Below, in pieces: positions 16,453 through 28,562 of a stretch of 64,000 nt of DNA. The stretch is from Pseudomonadota bacterium (lineage in GTDB: Bacteria; Pseudomonadota; Alphaproteobacteria; Rhizobiales; Aestuariivirgaceae), in NCBI GenBank assembly GCA_963205315.1, contig CAUJIO010000089.1:31910-95909 (forward strand), given 5' to 3'. The notes below the pieces were generated by a model, which did no database searches, was not told the DNA's origin, and saw nothing but the letters and a program-made list of their open reading frames with translations. Made by a program: the position numbers and the translations under genes. Position 1 is the stretch's first letter. Each line of letters begins with the position of its first letter.

Positions 16453-18546
16453 ATGCCACACAAGAATTCAACTCAGCCCCATCTTCGCGATGGGGGAGAG
16501 CCACACCAGCAGGTCGGCTCGAAATCATCCGGTTCCACCGAATACCTGTCGACCAATCAGGGAATCCACGTCGCGGACAATCAGAACAGCCTCAAATCCG
16601 GTGAGCGCGGACCTACCCTCCTGGAAGACTTCGTGCTGCGCGAAAAGATCTTTCACTTTGACCATGAACGTATTCCCGAACGCATCGTACATGCTCGTGG
16701 ATCGGGAGCGCATGGGTTCTTCGAGCTTTACGAGGCAATTCCCGACATTACGACCGCCAGCCTGTTTCAACGCAAGGGCGCGAAAACTCCGGTCTTCGTT
16801 CGCTTTTCAACCGTTGCCGGCGGTGCGGGTTCCGTCGATACACCTCGCGATGTGAGAGGTTTTGCCGTCAAATTCTATACCCAACAGGGAAACTGGGACC
16901 TCGTAGGCAACAACATTCCAGTCTTCTTCATCCAGGACGCAATCAAATTTCCTGATCTCGTCCACGCCGTGAAAATGGAAGCTGACCGTGGCTATCCGCA
17001 GGCGGCAAGCGCCCATGACACGTTTTGGGACTTCGCCTCCCTTCTACCCGAGACGACGCATATGCTGATGTGGGCCATGTCGGACCGTACTCTGCCGCGA
17101 TCGCTCCGGATGATGGAAGGTTTCGGTGTCCACACCTTCGAGTTCCTGAACGAAAAGGGAGTTCGGACGTTCGTCAAATTTCATTGGCGGCCGAAGCTTG
17201 GCCTGCAATCGACGGTGTGGGACGAAGCACTGAAACTGCAGGCCGCGGACAATGACTATCATCGCCGCGATCTTCGCGAGAGCATCGAACGTGGCGATTT
17301 CCCGGAATGGGAACTGGGACTGCAACTGTTCGACGAGACCCTGGCTGCGAAGTTGCCTTATGACGTTCTCGACGCGACCAAGTTAATTCCCGAACATGTG
17401 GTCCCGCTGAAGATGGTCGGCAGACTGGTTCTCGATCGTAACCCGGACAACTTCTTCGCGGAAACCGAGCAGGTCGCATTCTGTCCTGCCAACATCATTC
17501 CGGGCATCGGCTTCAGCAATGATCCGTTGTTGCAGGGAAGGCTTTTCAGTTATCTCGATACGCAGAAGTCGCGGCTCGGTACTGCAAACTTTCACCAGTT
17601 GCCGATCAATGCGCCGAAATGTCCGGTCATGAATTTCCAACGTGATGGGCATATGCAGATGATGGTGCCCAAAGGCCGGGCAAATTATGAACCAAACAGC
17701 CTGGCGGAAAATGATGAGCATGCTGGCCCGCGGGAATGTCCGGTCACAGGATTCGTGCCTGCACGCGGCAACACGGGCGCCAGCGAGACCGGAGAGAAGA
17801 TGCGCACTCGTTCAACACTTTTCGCTGACCACTATAGTCAGGCGCGGCAATTCTGGATTTCGCAAACCCCCTCGGAACAAGCTCACATTGCCTCGTCGTT
17901 CGTTTTCGAATTGTCAAAAGTCCAGATACAGCAGGTTCCCGTCCGGATGGTGTCGAATCTGCGCAACGTCGACGAGGATCTCGCCAAGCGGGTGGCGATG
18001 GGCTTGGGAATTGACCTGCCCAAAAAGGCGGTGGCAGCTCGAGATCCGGTGGAAGTGGAGAAATCAGACGCCCTCAGCATCCAGAAGAACATGAAGCCTT
18101 CACTCGTGGGCCGTGTTGTTGGCGTCCTTGTGGATCAGAAGTCCGATGCGTCGGTCCTCAAGGCACTAAGGTCTCAGGTTGAAACTGCCGGTGGGAGGCT
18201 ATACATCGTCGCGCCGATTGTGCATGGCGTGAAACTCAGCGATGGCAAAGCCATCAAAATAGATGGCCAGCTTGCCGGATCTCCATCGCAACTCTTCGAC
18301 GCAATCGCCATCATTCTTGAAGAAGACCAGGCGCGCTCGCTGTTGCATGAGGGAGCTGCGGTGCAGTGGGTCAGCGATGCTTACGGGCACCTGAAGATGA
18401 TTGGCTACGATGCTGACGGACAGCTCTTGATAGCCAAAGCGGGCTTGAAGGAAGAGGATGGCGTAAGGCCGCTCGGCGACGATTTCGCAACCGGCGCTTC
18501 CAAGCGATATTGGGACAGAGAAGCGATGGTCCGCACTCTCGCCTGA
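16453..18546 (+). CDS. katE: Large-subunit catalase HPII
   Basis: A 697-residue clade 2 heme catalase that dismutates hydrogen peroxide. The catalytic histidine lies in [13 protein letters not shown], the distal asparagine region is [12 protein letters not shown], and the proximal heme tyrosine is in [14 protein letters not shown]. After the core (to about residue 530) comes the extra C-terminal flavodoxin/GATase1-like domain that marks large catalases ([13 protein letters not shown] onward). GGAG lies 7 bases before the ATG. It stands alone between rpsB (divergent) and an O-methyltransferase (convergent), with no regulator beside it. It appears less GC-biased than its neighbours by eye, which could reflect acquisition; this was not measured. 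Confidence 0.96.
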   Translation: MPHKNSTQPHLRDGGEPHQQVGSKSSGSTEYLSTNQGIHVADNQNSLKSGERGPTLLEDFVLREKIFHFDHERIPERIVHARGSGAHGFFELYEAIPDITTASLFQRKGAKTPVFVRFSTVAGGAGSVDTPRDVRGFAVKFYTQQGNWDLVGNNIPVFFIQDAIKFPDLVHAVKMEADRGYPQAASAHDTFWDFASLLPETTHMLMWAMSDRTLPRSLRMMEGFGVHTFEFLNEKGVRTFVKFHWRPKLGLQSTVWDEALKLQAADNDYHRRDLRESIERGDFPEWELGLQLFDETLAAKLPYDVLDATKLIPEHVVPLKMVGRLVLDRNPDNFFAETEQVAFCPANIIPGIGFSNDPLLQGRLFSYLDTQKSRLGTANFHQLPINAPKCPVMNFQRDGHMQMMVPKGRANYEPNSLAENDEHAGPRECPVTGFVPARGNTGASETGEKMRTRSTLFADHYSQARQFWISQTPSEQAHIASSFVFELSKVQIQQVPVRMVSNLRNVDEDLAKRVAMGLGIDLPKKAVAARDPVEVEKSDALSIQKNMKPSLVGRVVGVLVDQKSDASVLKALRSQVETAGGRLYIVAPIVHGVKLSDGKAIKIDGQLAGSPSQLFDAIAIILEEDQARSLLHEGAAVQWVSDAYGHLKMIGYDADGQLLIAKAGLKEEDGVRPLGDDFATGASKRYWDREAMVRTLA

Positions 18547-18571
18547 GGCAATTCATGACGGCTTTGGCGGG

Positions 18572-18592
18572 GAAGACTTTGTCAAGTCTTTC
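18572..18592 (+). terminator. Hairpin after katE
   Basis: AAGACTT - TGTC - AAGTCTT followed by TCTC lies 27 bases after the katE stop and overlaps the stop codon of the convergent methyltransferase gene. It may serve both directions. Confidence 0.4.
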
Positions 18593-19241
18593 TCGCCATC
18601 GTCAGGCCATCGCAGATCGGGACCATGCAAATCTCCACGCGGGAGTCGGACATGAGCTTGGAATTGATGGCGCGGATGGCCTGGGTGTCGGCGTCCGTCT
18701 TGGCCCGATCGGCAACGTCGCCGCCCCACAGCACGTTATCGATCAAGACAAGACCACCGCTGCGCAACAGTCTGAGTGAGCCCTCGTAATAGGCGTCATA
18801 TCCGGTCTTGTCGGCATCAATGAAGGCGAGGTCGAAGCTGCCAGCTTCACCGTTGGTGAGCAGGCGGGCGATCACCGCGTCACCACCGTCTAGGTGAAGG
18901 TCGATGCGGTCGGCCACGCCGGCACTTTTCCAATACTTGCGGCCGATGTCAGTCCACTCCTTGGAAACATCCGCGCAGGTGATTTTCGCCACGCCAGCGA
19001 GCGCCATGGCCAGCGAGGAGTAGCCTGTGAAGGTGCCGAATTCGAGCACACGCTTGGCCCCCATCAACTTTACCAGAAGCCCCATGAATGCGCCCTGCTC
19101 CGGCCCGATCTGCATGGCGGCGTTGCCGCCGAGCGTGGCGGTCTCCTCGCGAAGCTTCTTCAGGATCTCCGGTTCGCGATACGCGTGGGCTGTATAATAG
19201 TCGTAGAGCGGGCCGGTGAGGCCGATTGTTTTTCCTGCCAT
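18582..19241 (-). CDS. SAM-dependent O-methyltransferase (class I, COMT/CCoAOMT-like)
   Basis: A 219-residue Rossmann-fold methyltransferase of the caffeoyl-CoA / catechol O-methyltransferase family. SAM-binding motif I is VLEFGTFTGYSSLAMA. The metal-binding and acidic segment is FIDADKTGYDAYYEGSLRLL, and the downstream LVLIDNVLWGGDVAD is also typical of the metal-dependent group. The substrate cannot be deduced. It runs convergent to katE and is 51 bases away from the membrane gene pair upstream, so it could share their transcript. Confidence 0.88.
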   Translation of the reverse strand: MAGKTIGLTGPLYDYYTAHAYREPEILKKLREETATLGGNAAMQIGPEQGAFMGLLVKLMGAKRVLEFGTFTGYSSLAMALAGVAKITCADVSKEWTDIGRKYWKSAGVADRIDLHLDGGDAVIARLLTNGEAGSFDLAFIDADKTGYDAYYEGSLRLLRSGGLVLIDNVLWGGDVADRAKTDADTQAIRAINSKLMSDSRVEICMVPICDGLTMARKT

Positions 19242-19292
19242 TTCAACACCTTGACGTTATGAGTTGAGGATATGATTTATCCGGCTGCGGGT

Positions 19293-19982
19293 TCATGTGT
19301 AGTCCGGCTTCCGGAATGTCTGATGCCGAGGGGCGAGAAAGCTGCGCAACAGGCCGAAGCGGACGGCGAATTCGGTGAAGCCAAAGGCGATGACGGACCC
19401 GAGCAGTGCCTGAGCCATATCCTTCTGTGCATCCCATTCATCACCCTGCATGCCGAGATAAGCGGCACCGGCCTCCGGGTTGACCACGAGTGCGACGATC
19501 ATTTCGATGATCTCGAAGATAGCGGATCCGGCAGTATTGAGACTCAAGGCATAAAGGCCAGCGTGGAAACTGCTCGGAGTTACGTAGCGGATGATGACTT
19601 CGCGCATCGGATAGAACAGCAGGAAGCCAAAGGAAAAGTGCACGATGCGGTCGAAATGGTTTCGGCTGAAACCGAACATGTCCTGCAACCAGAAGCCGAG
19701 CGGCACGTTGGAATAGGTATAGTGCGCCCCGGTCTGGTGCAGCGTCATGAACAGGAACAGCAGCAGGTAGGTGATATCTGAAAGCGGCAGGCGGCGGAAA
19801 CTCAGCACCAGGACCGCGACAATCATCGTCGGCAGCATGTTCTCGAGGAACCACTCGAAGCGATAGGCGGGTGCCCAGGCCGACCAGGTCCAAACCGCAA
19901 CATAGAGCGCCACAAGCACAATCAGGAACGTGCGCGGGCGGAAGCGGTTGTCGATCTTGGAGACGGCGGTGGAAAGTTTCAT
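19293..19982 (-). CDS. DUF2238 (YjdF-like) integral membrane protein
   Basis: A 229-residue inner-membrane protein with about six hydrophobic helices and histidine/arginine-rich conserved loops (HQTGAHYTYSNVPLG, SRNHFDRIVHFSFGFLL, FEIIEMIVA, YLGMQGDEWDAQKDMA). These match the uncharacterised DUF2238/YjdF family. Its start overlaps the stop of the upstream DUF2339 gene by four bases (ATGA), which indicates translational coupling and probably a joint function. No enzymatic role can be assigned. Confidence 0.82.
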   Translation of the reverse strand: MKLSTAVSKIDNRFRPRTFLIVLVALYVAVWTWSAWAPAYRFEWFLENMLPTMIVAVLVLSFRRLPLSDITYLLLFLFMTLHQTGAHYTYSNVPLGFWLQDMFGFSRNHFDRIVHFSFGFLLFYPMREVIIRYVTPSSFHAGLYALSLNTAGSAIFEIIEMIVALVVNPEAGAAYLGMQGDEWDAQKDMAQALLGSVIAFGFTEFAVRFGLLRSFLAPRHQTFRKPDYT

Positions 19983-22900
19983 GAAGACACAAGCTTTCTA
20001 GGCTGAACGAAACGCTGGTAGAGCCAGCCGATACCAACCAGGCAGAGGCCAAGGCCGATGAAACTGCCGATGCGATACAGACCCTCGAGGTTCGACATGT
20101 CCCAGAGGAACACTTTCAACACGACCACCACCATGACGCCGAGGCCGGCATAGCGGATATACTGCTTTGCCAGCTTGAGTCCGGCGATGAAAAGCGCCAG
20201 CGCGAGGACCAGCCAGACCGCTGAATAGGCATAGGATTCGGCGACGCTGAGCGACCACGGCACCATCGTGGGGCCCTGGAACAGCCGCTTGGTCTCGAGT
20301 GTCACATAAGCAAAGACGAGCGCCAGCGACAGGCCACCTGCGACCGGCCGATATGAGGACAGGTTGAGCACATCGAGCCGGCGCGAGATCAGCGCAATCA
20401 GCCCGATGGGCGCCAGATAGCTCAGCAGCAACGAATTGAATACCGCGCCGCCCAGCAGCGGCCTGCCGCTGACCACCGGGTTCTGTACGGCAAACGCGCC
20501 GATGGCAATGGCCAATATCGACAGCCCGAGCAGCGCCCTGCCCGACCACTCGACGGATTTTGGCAGAAACACCGTCGCGCGCCAGACCAGCAGCAACGCA
20601 AGTCCGAGCCAGATGAGAGCGTGCAATGCCGCCTCGAGTTCATCGCGTGGTTCACCGGACAGGATCGGTCCCTGGTAGAGGCGCTTGAGCTGCAGCGAGA
20701 GGTAGACCGTCAACAAGGCGATGGCGAGGGTTTCGACAAAGGGCCTGAACTTCTCAAGCTTGAGTGACGCCAGCGACCGGGCGATCAGCCAGAGCAGGAT
20801 GGCAGGTGCAAGGTAAGCCAGCAGAAGTGCGTTAAAGACCATGCCGCCCTGCAAGGTGTCGCGGCTGATCACCGGATTCAGCGACAGAAGCGATCCGCCA
20901 AAAATGGCGATCGCCGATCCGGCGAGCAGCAGCCGTGCACCCCAGGAGGCAATGAACGACGAATAGAGGCGCTGGCGATACAGCAAACCATAAGCGGCAC
21001 CAAGCCAGGTGAGGATATGCGCCGACAATTCGAGAAGTTGCGGGTGCTCCGCCGTGACACCGCCACCAATCAGAACACGGATTTCCAGCGAGACCAGGGA
21101 GATGACCAGTCCGAGGCTCAGACCCTCGAGACTGACGGCGGACCGCACGTAGCCGGCCGCTTTCAGGAACCGGCTGGCGACGAGGAATAAGACTGCGGGA
21201 ACGCCATAGCCATAGAGGATCCAGTGTTGGCCCAATGGCAGGCTGCGGTCGTCAAGCCAGAGATGCCGCGAAACGAAGAGACGGACCGTGGTCAGCGTGC
21301 CGAATGCAGTGGCAATCGAGCCTTGCAGGCTTACGCGCATCACGCCAGCCAGCACCGCGAACAGCAGCGCAAGTGCGGCGATGGCCAGCGTCAGCCACAC
21401 GGCGTCGAACCAGCGGTCAGCGGCAAACAGCAGGAGGATTGCAGCCCCGATCGACAACACTCCGGCGGAGAGGTTCGCGAGGGGATTGAGATCATGCCTG
21501 CCACGCGACAAGGATGCCGTGCCCAGCAAGCCTGCCGCCAAGGCGATGGCGATGACGGCCCAGGTTGTTGGCCCAAGCAGGACATCGACCCGTGCCCAGG
21601 CACCGAACACAAAGAGCGCCGCTGCCGCAGCCCCCACTCCGGACCACAGGACCGGGTCCGGGCGGCCTCTTGCGCCGAGGCATCCAATGACCGTCAGCGT
21701 GAGGCCGGTTCCGAGCATCCAGCGGAGGAACTCATGCGCTGCCGGCCCGGGGATCGACGACCATAGTCCGCTTTCATCCATTGCAAACTGATGGAACGCC
21801 GCTTCGGGCCACATCATGAGTATCGCCAGCGCCAGTACCGCTGCGATGGGCGCCAGGAGGTCGAGGCCCTGTTTGCGCCAGGCAAGACCAACCAGCATCG
21901 CCTGCGCCGCCATGAAGAAGGCCAGCGCAAGCGTTGCATGCTGCGTTGTGGTGACGAGCACCGCCAGCAACAGGATTTCGGCGAGAAGTCCGGCGAGGCC
22001 GATCATCAGGTGCGGGCTGAGCCGGGGCGTCTCGCGCAAGTTGCCAGATTCGGGCCCAAGTACACCAAGTCCCGACAGTCCAAACATGGCGATCAAGCCA
22101 ATGGCATGAGAAAAAAGGCCAATAGGAAGTGTATCAACCAGTTGGAAGGGACCGTTGAACCAGAGCAATGCCCAAACCGTGGAGCCAGAAATCGCTGCAT
22201 AGCCCAGCCACCACCAGACGCGGCCGCGCAACGTGGCAAAGCTCGCAACCAGAATGACGAGAAGATAGGGGAACAGTCCCCAGGCGCTCGGCGATGCCGA
22301 CGGAATGATTGCGGGTGTGCCATAGGACCCGATGAGGCCCAAAGCGGCGATGAAGGGGCCTTGCAGGCGCGACAGGGCGAGCGCCCCGACGGCAACGACG
22401 GCAAGGCCAATAAAGGCCGTGCCCGGAGCAATCAGATCATAGAGCGCGTAGGCGGCATAGATGCAGCCGAACAGCGTGACGATGCCGCCGGCGGACAGGG
22501 CCGCAGGAACATAGCTCTGCTCCTGGCCGGGGCCAGACTTGCGGCGTACGAATTCGCCCGCCGCGACCAGCAGCACGCCAGCGATGAGGCCCAGAACAAT
22601 CTGCACCGCGGGCGGAATGAGGTGGTTGTCATAGGCATATTTGACGAAGAGCACGCCGCCGATGGCAATGGCGAGGCCGCCGATCCACACAAACCAGCGC
22701 GAGGCGAGCGTCTGCTCCATGTCACGGTCGCGAGCACGCCGCAGAGGCAAGGTTGCCGGGCTAGCGGTGACCTGTTCCGGCTCGGCCACCGTGACTGCAG
22801 GCTCGGCGGCCATCGCCGCTGCGGCCTCTGCCGCAGGCTCCGCAGGTTCCGGCAATTCGGTGGCGATGGTGGCGGCCATTTCCTCGATGCCGACCGCTTC

Positions 22901-23158
22901 TGCTTTGGGCTGCAGAGGGACGCCTGCTGCGGTTTCCTCGGCAACGGAAACCCCGCGATCGTCAAGAGTCTGGATCTGATGTGATACTGGACTGGGCGGC
23001 GCAACCTCTCCCGCCCGCAGCTTCGCCAGCTCCTCGATCGCATTGCCGAGTTGCAGCTTCAGCTGGGCGATCCTGGTTTCGAGCGATGAAATCTTGTTGA
23101 GCGCGACCAGTGCCATGATGAAGGTCACGATGGCGATCAGGATTGCGAAACCGTCCAT
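19979..23158 (-). CDS. DUF2339 giant multispanning membrane protein
   Basis: A 1059-residue protein. An N-terminal membrane segment (residues 3-22) precedes a coiled-coil piece ([26 protein letters not shown]) and an Ala/Glu/Pro-rich linker to about residue 145. The family core begins at [25 protein letters not shown], followed by more than 25 hydrophobic helices to the C-terminus with repeated LxxxxYxxLQxKRL-type turns near residues 770-1000. DUF2339 proteins are widespread in proteobacteria and of unknown function. The ATG at 23158 has a GGGGAGAAAG site. It is coupled to the DUF2238 gene and divergent from lipB. The size suggests a transporter-like or envelope-scaffold role, which is only a guess. 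Confidence 0.85.
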   Translation of the reverse strand: MDGFAILIAIVTFIMALVALNKISSLETRIAQLKLQLGNAIEELAKLRAGEVAPPSPVSHQIQTLDDRGVSVAEETAAGVPLQPKAEAVGIEEMAATIATELPEPAEPAAEAAAAMAAEPAVTVAEPEQVTASPATLPLRRARDRDMEQTLASRWFVWIGGLAIAIGGVLFVKYAYDNHLIPPAVQIVLGLIAGVLLVAAGEFVRRKSGPGQEQSYVPAALSAGGIVTLFGCIYAAYALYDLIAPGTAFIGLAVVAVGALALSRLQGPFIAALGLIGSYGTPAIIPSASPSAWGLFPYLLVILVASFATLRGRVWWWLGYAAISGSTVWALLWFNGPFQLVDTLPIGLFSHAIGLIAMFGLSGLGVLGPESGNLRETPRLSPHLMIGLAGLLAEILLLAVLVTTTQHATLALAFFMAAQAMLVGLAWRKQGLDLLAPIAAVLALAILMMWPEAAFHQFAMDESGLWSSIPGPAAHEFLRWMLGTGLTLTVIGCLGARGRPDPVLWSGVGAAAAALFVFGAWARVDVLLGPTTWAVIAIALAAGLLGTASLSRGRHDLNPLANLSAGVLSIGAAILLLFAADRWFDAVWLTLAIAALALLFAVLAGVMRVSLQGSIATAFGTLTTVRLFVSRHLWLDDRSLPLGQHWILYGYGVPAVLFLVASRFLKAAGYVRSAVSLEGLSLGLVISLVSLEIRVLIGGGVTAEHPQLLELSAHILTWLGAAYGLLYRQRLYSSFIASWGARLLLAGSAIAIFGGSLLSLNPVISRDTLQGGMVFNALLLAYLAPAILLWLIARSLASLKLEKFRPFVETLAIALLTVYLSLQLKRLYQGPILSGEPRDELEAALHALIWLGLALLLVWRATVFLPKSVEWSGRALLGLSILAIAIGAFAVQNPVVSGRPLLGGAVFNSLLLSYLAPIGLIALISRRLDVLNLSSYRPVAGGLSLALVFAYVTLETKRLFQGPTMVPWSLSVAESYAYSAVWLVLALALFIAGLKLAKQYIRYAGLGVMVVVVLKVFLWDMSNLEGLYRIGSFIGLGLCLVGIGWLYQRFVQPRKLVSS

Positions 23159-23230
23159 GTCTTTCTCCCCGGCCCCGACTCAAGATTACACGGCTTGCAT
23201 GCACTTGTCGAAACTGGGAAACTTGGCGGC

Positions 23231-23908
23231 ATGAACAGTCGCGACGATATCCGGCCTGCCCTGAGATCCACCGACGCCGTGGCCTGGGAAATTGCCGATG
23301 GGCTTGTGCCCTATGAAGACGCGGTGGCACGGATGGAGCGCGAGACACAAGCCATTGCCCGGCACGAGGCGCCGGAGCGTATCTGGCTGCTTGAGCACCC
23401 GCCGCTCTACACGGCGGGCACGTCAGCTAACGCGGCCGACCTCGTGGCGCCGGACCGCTTCCCGGTATTCAAGAGTGGCCGGGGCGGACAGTATACCTAT
23501 CACGGACCGGGCCAGCGGGTCGCCTATGTGATGCTCGACCTCAAGCGGCGCGGCGCAGACGTGCGAGCCTTCGTGGCAGGACTCGAACAGTGGATCATCG
23601 ACACGCTCGACCAGTTCAACGTGAAAGGCGAACGGCGTGAAGACCGGGTGGGCGTGTGGGTGCGGCGGGGCACGCGCGAGGACAAGATTGCCGCCATCGG
23701 CATCCGCGTACGCCATTGGGTGACGTTCCACGGCATCTCCATCAATGTCGAACCCGATCTGACGCACTTCGACGGCATCGTGCCGTGCGGGATTCGCGAA
23801 CACGGAGTGACGAGTCTCGTAGACCTCGGATTGCCGGTGACAATGGCTGATCTCGATGTGGCCTTGAAGCGTGCGTTCAAATCCAACTTCGGAAAGGTGT
23901 GCGAATGA
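23231..23908 (+). CDS. lipB: Octanoyl-ACP:protein N-octanoyltransferase LipB
   Basis: A 225-residue enzyme that moves octanoyl groups from ACP to lipoyl domains, the first step of endogenous lipoate synthesis. The catalytic pair is visible: Lys152 in KIAAIGIRV and Cys186 in [15 protein letters not shown]. The signature region [15 protein letters not shown] (81-95) is intact. The frame is open 12 codons further upstream, but the ATG at 23231 matches the family better. The stop codon overlaps the next start by ATGA. LipA is not in the window. Confidence 0.95.
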   Translation: MNSRDDIRPALRSTDAVAWEIADGLVPYEDAVARMERETQAIARHEAPERIWLLEHPPLYTAGTSANAADLVAPDRFPVFKSGRGGQYTYHGPGQRVAYVMLDLKRRGADVRAFVAGLEQWIIDTLDQFNVKGERREDRVGVWVRRGTREDKIAAIGIRVRHWVTFHGISINVEPDLTHFDGIVPCGIREHGVTSLVDLGLPVTMADLDVALKRAFKSNFGKVCE

Positions 23909-24282
23909 GCTTTCACCTGGCAAACATCAACATCGCAAGGTTCCGCTATGAGCCGGAAGATCCACGCCTGGGGGACTTTGTCGACAATCTCGCGCTCATC
24001 AACGGGCTGGGAGAGACGTCCGAAGGTTTTGTATGGCGCCTGAAGGATGACACCGGAAACGCCATGGCGCTGAGGGTTTACGATGATCCCCGCATTATTG
24101 TGAACATGTCCGTATGGACATCGCTCGAAACCCTGCAGGCCTTTGCATACCGGACCGAGCACGTTCAGTTCTTTCGCCGCTGGCTTGAGTGGTTCGCGCC
24201 CCACGCCGAACCGGCATTGGCGCTGTGGTGGGTCCCGGCGGGCCACATTCCGGACGGACGCGAGGGCCGCGACCGCCTCTAA
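23905..24282 (+). CDS. DUF3291 (ferredoxin-like alpha/beta barrel) protein
   Basis: A 125-residue cytoplasmic protein with the dimeric alpha-beta-barrel-like features of DUF3291: [25 protein letters not shown] at the start, [24 protein letters not shown], and a [10 protein letters not shown] end. Similar small barrels include monooxygenases, but no catalytic residues are recognised. It is translationally coupled to lipB through a four-base overlap. An in-frame GTG at 23899 is less likely as the start. Confidence 0.8.
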   Translation: MSFHLANINIARFRYEPEDPRLGDFVDNLALINGLGETSEGFVWRLKDDTGNAMALRVYDDPRIIVNMSVWTSLETLQAFAYRTEHVQFFRRWLEWFAPHAEPALALWWVPAGHIPDGREGRDRL

Positions 24283-24370
24283 CACCTTGTTTCGCATGGC
24301 GTTTCCGCTCAAGCCTTCACCTTCAAGGAGCGATTCCCGCCGGCCGGCTGAAATTTCAATTATATGTTAC

Positions 24371-24398
24371 TTGTATTGTTACATTACGCTGCTACATA
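24371..24398 (+). promoter_or_regulatory. Candidate sigma-70 promoter of the GST gene
   Basis: TTGTAT and TACATA are separated by 16 bases in an unusually AT-rich patch (about 24350-24400), 26 bases before the glutathione transferase start. Confidence 0.35.
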
Positions 24399-24423
24399 GG
24401 GTTGGCTCAACCGGAGAAACCCA

Positions 24424-25035
24424 ATGAAGCTTTACTATTCACCCGGCGCCTGTTCACTGGCTCCCCACATCGTTCTCAGCGAACTTGGCACACCCTACTC
24501 GCTCGAAAAGGTCGATCTGGCCGAGAAAAAGACCGAAACGGGCGCCGACTTCGGCGGCATCAATAGCAAGGGCTATGTTCCCACGCTGGAGATCGCCAAG
24601 GACCAGGTCCTGACCGAGGTCGCAACGATCGTTCAGTATCTCGCTGACAAGGCTGAAAACTCCAAGCTGCTGCCGAAGTTCGGCTCGATGGAACGCTATC
24701 GCGCCATGGAAACGCTGAACTTCGTCGCGTCCGAATTGCACAAGGGCATCGGCGGCTTGTTTGCCAAGGGCATGCCCGAGGAAGGCCGCAAGCTTATCAT
24801 CGAGCGCGTGTCCAAGCGCCTCGGCTGGGTGGACGCGCAACTCGCCAACAAAGAATACTTGCTCGGCGATGAATTCTCGGTGGCTGACGCCTATGCCTTC
24901 ACGGTGATGAACTGGGGCCAGTGGGTCGGCATCGACATCAAGCAGTGGCCCAACATCGCTGCCTATATGGATCGCGTTGCGGCGCGCCCGGCGGTTCAGG
25001 CCGCATTGAAAAAGGAAGGCCTGCTGGCCGCCTGA
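24424..25035 (+). CDS. Glutathione S-transferase (beta-class-like)
   Basis: A 203-residue two-domain GST. The N-terminal thioredoxin-fold domain starts MKLYYSPGACSLAPHIVLSE, with the cysteine at position 10 used by beta-class enzymes for mixed disulfides with glutathione. GYVPTLE carries the cis-proline and LTEVATIVQYLAD the glutathione glutamyl contact. The helical C-terminal domain ends with SVADAYAFTVMNWGQW, the conserved N-capping region. Its role is detoxification or redox protection; the substrate is unknown. It is monocistronic by context, with its own AT-rich promoter region and a hairpin after the stop. Confidence 0.93.
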   Translation: MKLYYSPGACSLAPHIVLSELGTPYSLEKVDLAEKKTETGADFGGINSKGYVPTLEIAKDQVLTEVATIVQYLADKAENSKLLPKFGSMERYRAMETLNFVASELHKGIGGLFAKGMPEEGRKLIIERVSKRLGWVDAQLANKEYLLGDEFSVADAYAFTVMNWGQWVGIDIKQWPNIAAYMDRVAARPAVQAALKKEGLLAA

Positions 25036-25048
25036 TCAATTGCAAGAT

Positions 25049-25077
25049 AGGCCCGGGGCGCGATCTCCGGGCCTTTG
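25049..25077 (+). terminator. Hairpin terminator after the GST gene
   Basis: AGGCCCGG - 10-base loop - CCGGGCCT followed by TTTG, 13 bases after the stop codon. The U tract is short. Confidence 0.55.
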
Positions 25078-25191
25078 ATACCTGACACCTCGCAAGCCGT
25101 CATGTGTGTCTGGTCAGATTAAAATGAGGTGGGTCAAGAGCGCCGGGCGATCTCAATCCCGGCGAAACATGGAGTGCGAAATCTTCACCGG

Positions 25192-25463
25192 CTATGCGGT
25201 TGGCCAGACAACGAATTCCGTCCATTTTTCATCAGGATGGATGGACGTCTTGACACTCTTGACGAGGCTCAGCCGGGGACCGCGGTGGCAGGCCTCGACC
25301 ATGCTGCGCACTTGAACGTCCGCGCCGGAAAACACCGCTTCGACCGCCCCGCCACTGCAATTGCGCACCCAGCCTGACAAGCGCCTGGCCTTCGCCTCAC
25401 GCTCCACCCAGGCACGAAAGCCGACCCCCTGCACCCTGCCCTCGATCAGAACATGGACGGCGG

Positions 25464-25467
<4 letters not shown>
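25192..25467 (-). CDS. acyP: Acylphosphatase
   Basis: A 91-residue ferredoxin-like enzyme hydrolysing acyl phosphates. GRVQGVGFRAWVEREA contains the phosphate-binding loop and catalytic arginine, and GWVRNCSGGAVEAV the catalytic asparagine. The start is GTG at 25467, overlapping the stop of the carboxylase gene by four bases (GTGA), so it is translated from the same mRNA. The C-terminus (VVWPTA) is slightly divergent from the usual FxxR ending. Confidence 0.9.
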
Positions 25468-27434
<1,967 letters not shown>

Positions 27435-27566
27435 GAAACCCCAAGGCCCTTTTTTCCGCTTCTACCCTTTGGGTCCGGCGACGGCAACCATACGAAGGGT
27501 GAGGGCGGAAGGCCCGCACCGCTTTTTGACAGCACAATGTGAGAGTTTCAGCTATAGAGCGCCACC

Positions 27567-28271
27567 ATGAACGAGCCCAATGACCTGATCTATGGCGTCC
27601 ACCCGGTGGCTGAGGCGCTTAAAAACCCAAAGCGGAAGATCTATTCGCTGAAGGCTTCGAAAAATGCCGCCGACCGGCTGGCCGAGGAAATCGCGGCGCG
27701 CGGGCTGACGCCGGAGATCGTGCATCCCAATGTGCTCGACCGTGCGCTGGGGGCCGATGCCGTGCATCAGGGCCTGCTGATGGAAGCGAAGGCGCTGTCG
27801 CAACCACGCCTCGACCAGATCGAGAAGTCCGGTATCGTCGTCATGCTGGACCAGGTAACCGATCCGCACAATGTGGGCGCCATCCTGCGCACCTGTGCGG
27901 CCTTCAACGTCACGGCGCTGGTGGCCACCGCCCGACACAGCCCGGAAGCGTCAGCGGTGCTCTTCAAGTCGGCCTCGGGCGCCTATGAACACGTGCCGTT
28001 CGTCAAGGTTACCAACCTGTCGCGCGCCATGGCGGAATTGAAAGACTACGGCTTCCGCATTGCCGGTCTCGACAGCGAAGCGCCGGACGACATCGCCGGC
28101 ATCGACCGCACGCCCCCCATTGCCATCGTCCTCGGAGCCGAAGGCAAGGGCCTGCGCCAGCTAACCCGCGACTCGTGCGACCATCTGGTGCGGCTCGACA
28201 TGAACGGCCCGATCAAGAGCCTCAACGTCTCAAACGCCTGCGCCATCAGCCTCTATGCTCTGACCCGCTGA
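27567..28271 (+). CDS. rlmB: 23S rRNA (guanosine-2251) 2'-O-methyltransferase
   Basis: A 234-residue SPOUT (TrmH/SpoU) family methyltransferase. The short N-terminal substrate-binding domain (LIYGVHPVAEALKN) leads to the knotted catalytic domain with its three motifs: DQVTDPHNVGAILRT, IVLGAEGKGLR and SLNVSNACAISLY. RlmB modifies G2251 in the peptidyl-transferase P-loop. It is divergent from pccA and followed 66 bases later by tRNA-Thr. Confidence 0.92.
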   Translation: MNEPNDLIYGVHPVAEALKNPKRKIYSLKASKNAADRLAEEIAARGLTPEIVHPNVLDRALGADAVHQGLLMEAKALSQPRLDQIEKSGIVVMLDQVTDPHNVGAILRTCAAFNVTALVATARHSPEASAVLFKSASGAYEHVPFVKVTNLSRAMAELKDYGFRIAGLDSEAPDDIAGIDRTPPIAIVLGAEGKGLRQLTRDSCDHLVRLDMNGPIKSLNVSNACAISLYALTR

Positions 28272-28337
28272 GGGCTCTCGCGCTCAAGGCTTGCGGATCG
28301 GCCCATCCGGCTTTATGGAAGGCGCCGTTCGTCAGGC

Positions 28338-28412
28338 GCCGGATTAGCTCAGCGGTAGAGCAGCGGTTTTGTAAACCGAAGGTCGGGGGTTCAATCCCCT
28401 CATCCGGCACCA
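28338..28412 (+). tRNA. tRNA-Thr (anticodon UGU), CCA encoded
   Basis: A 75-base cloverleaf. The acceptor arm GCCGGAT pairs with ATCCGGC at 28402-28408, followed by discriminator A and an encoded CCA. The D arm is GCTC/GAGC. The anticodon stem-loop GCGGT-TTTGTAA-ACCGA reads TGT, decoding ACA. The T arm is GGGGG-TTCAATC-CCC(T). The first anticodon-stem pair is a G-A mismatch. It immediately precedes the accessory-looking protease region. Confidence 0.95.
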
Positions 28413-28562
28413 TCCCAAAGGCGGCTTTGTCTCAGAGGGCCGCTCCCGCGCCATGCCCTGCATATTTCTGAGTTGCGCGGCGGAGAGATACTTGCCAACC
28501 TGAAGTTGGTGGCGCACGGGCCGGCGCCCACCTTGGCTTATCTTCACGGGGACAGGTGGGAC

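Noticed and set aside
23899..23904. An upstream GTG start for the DUF3291 gene
   Set aside because: The ATG at 23905 gives the classical ATGA overlap with lipB and the expected N-terminus.
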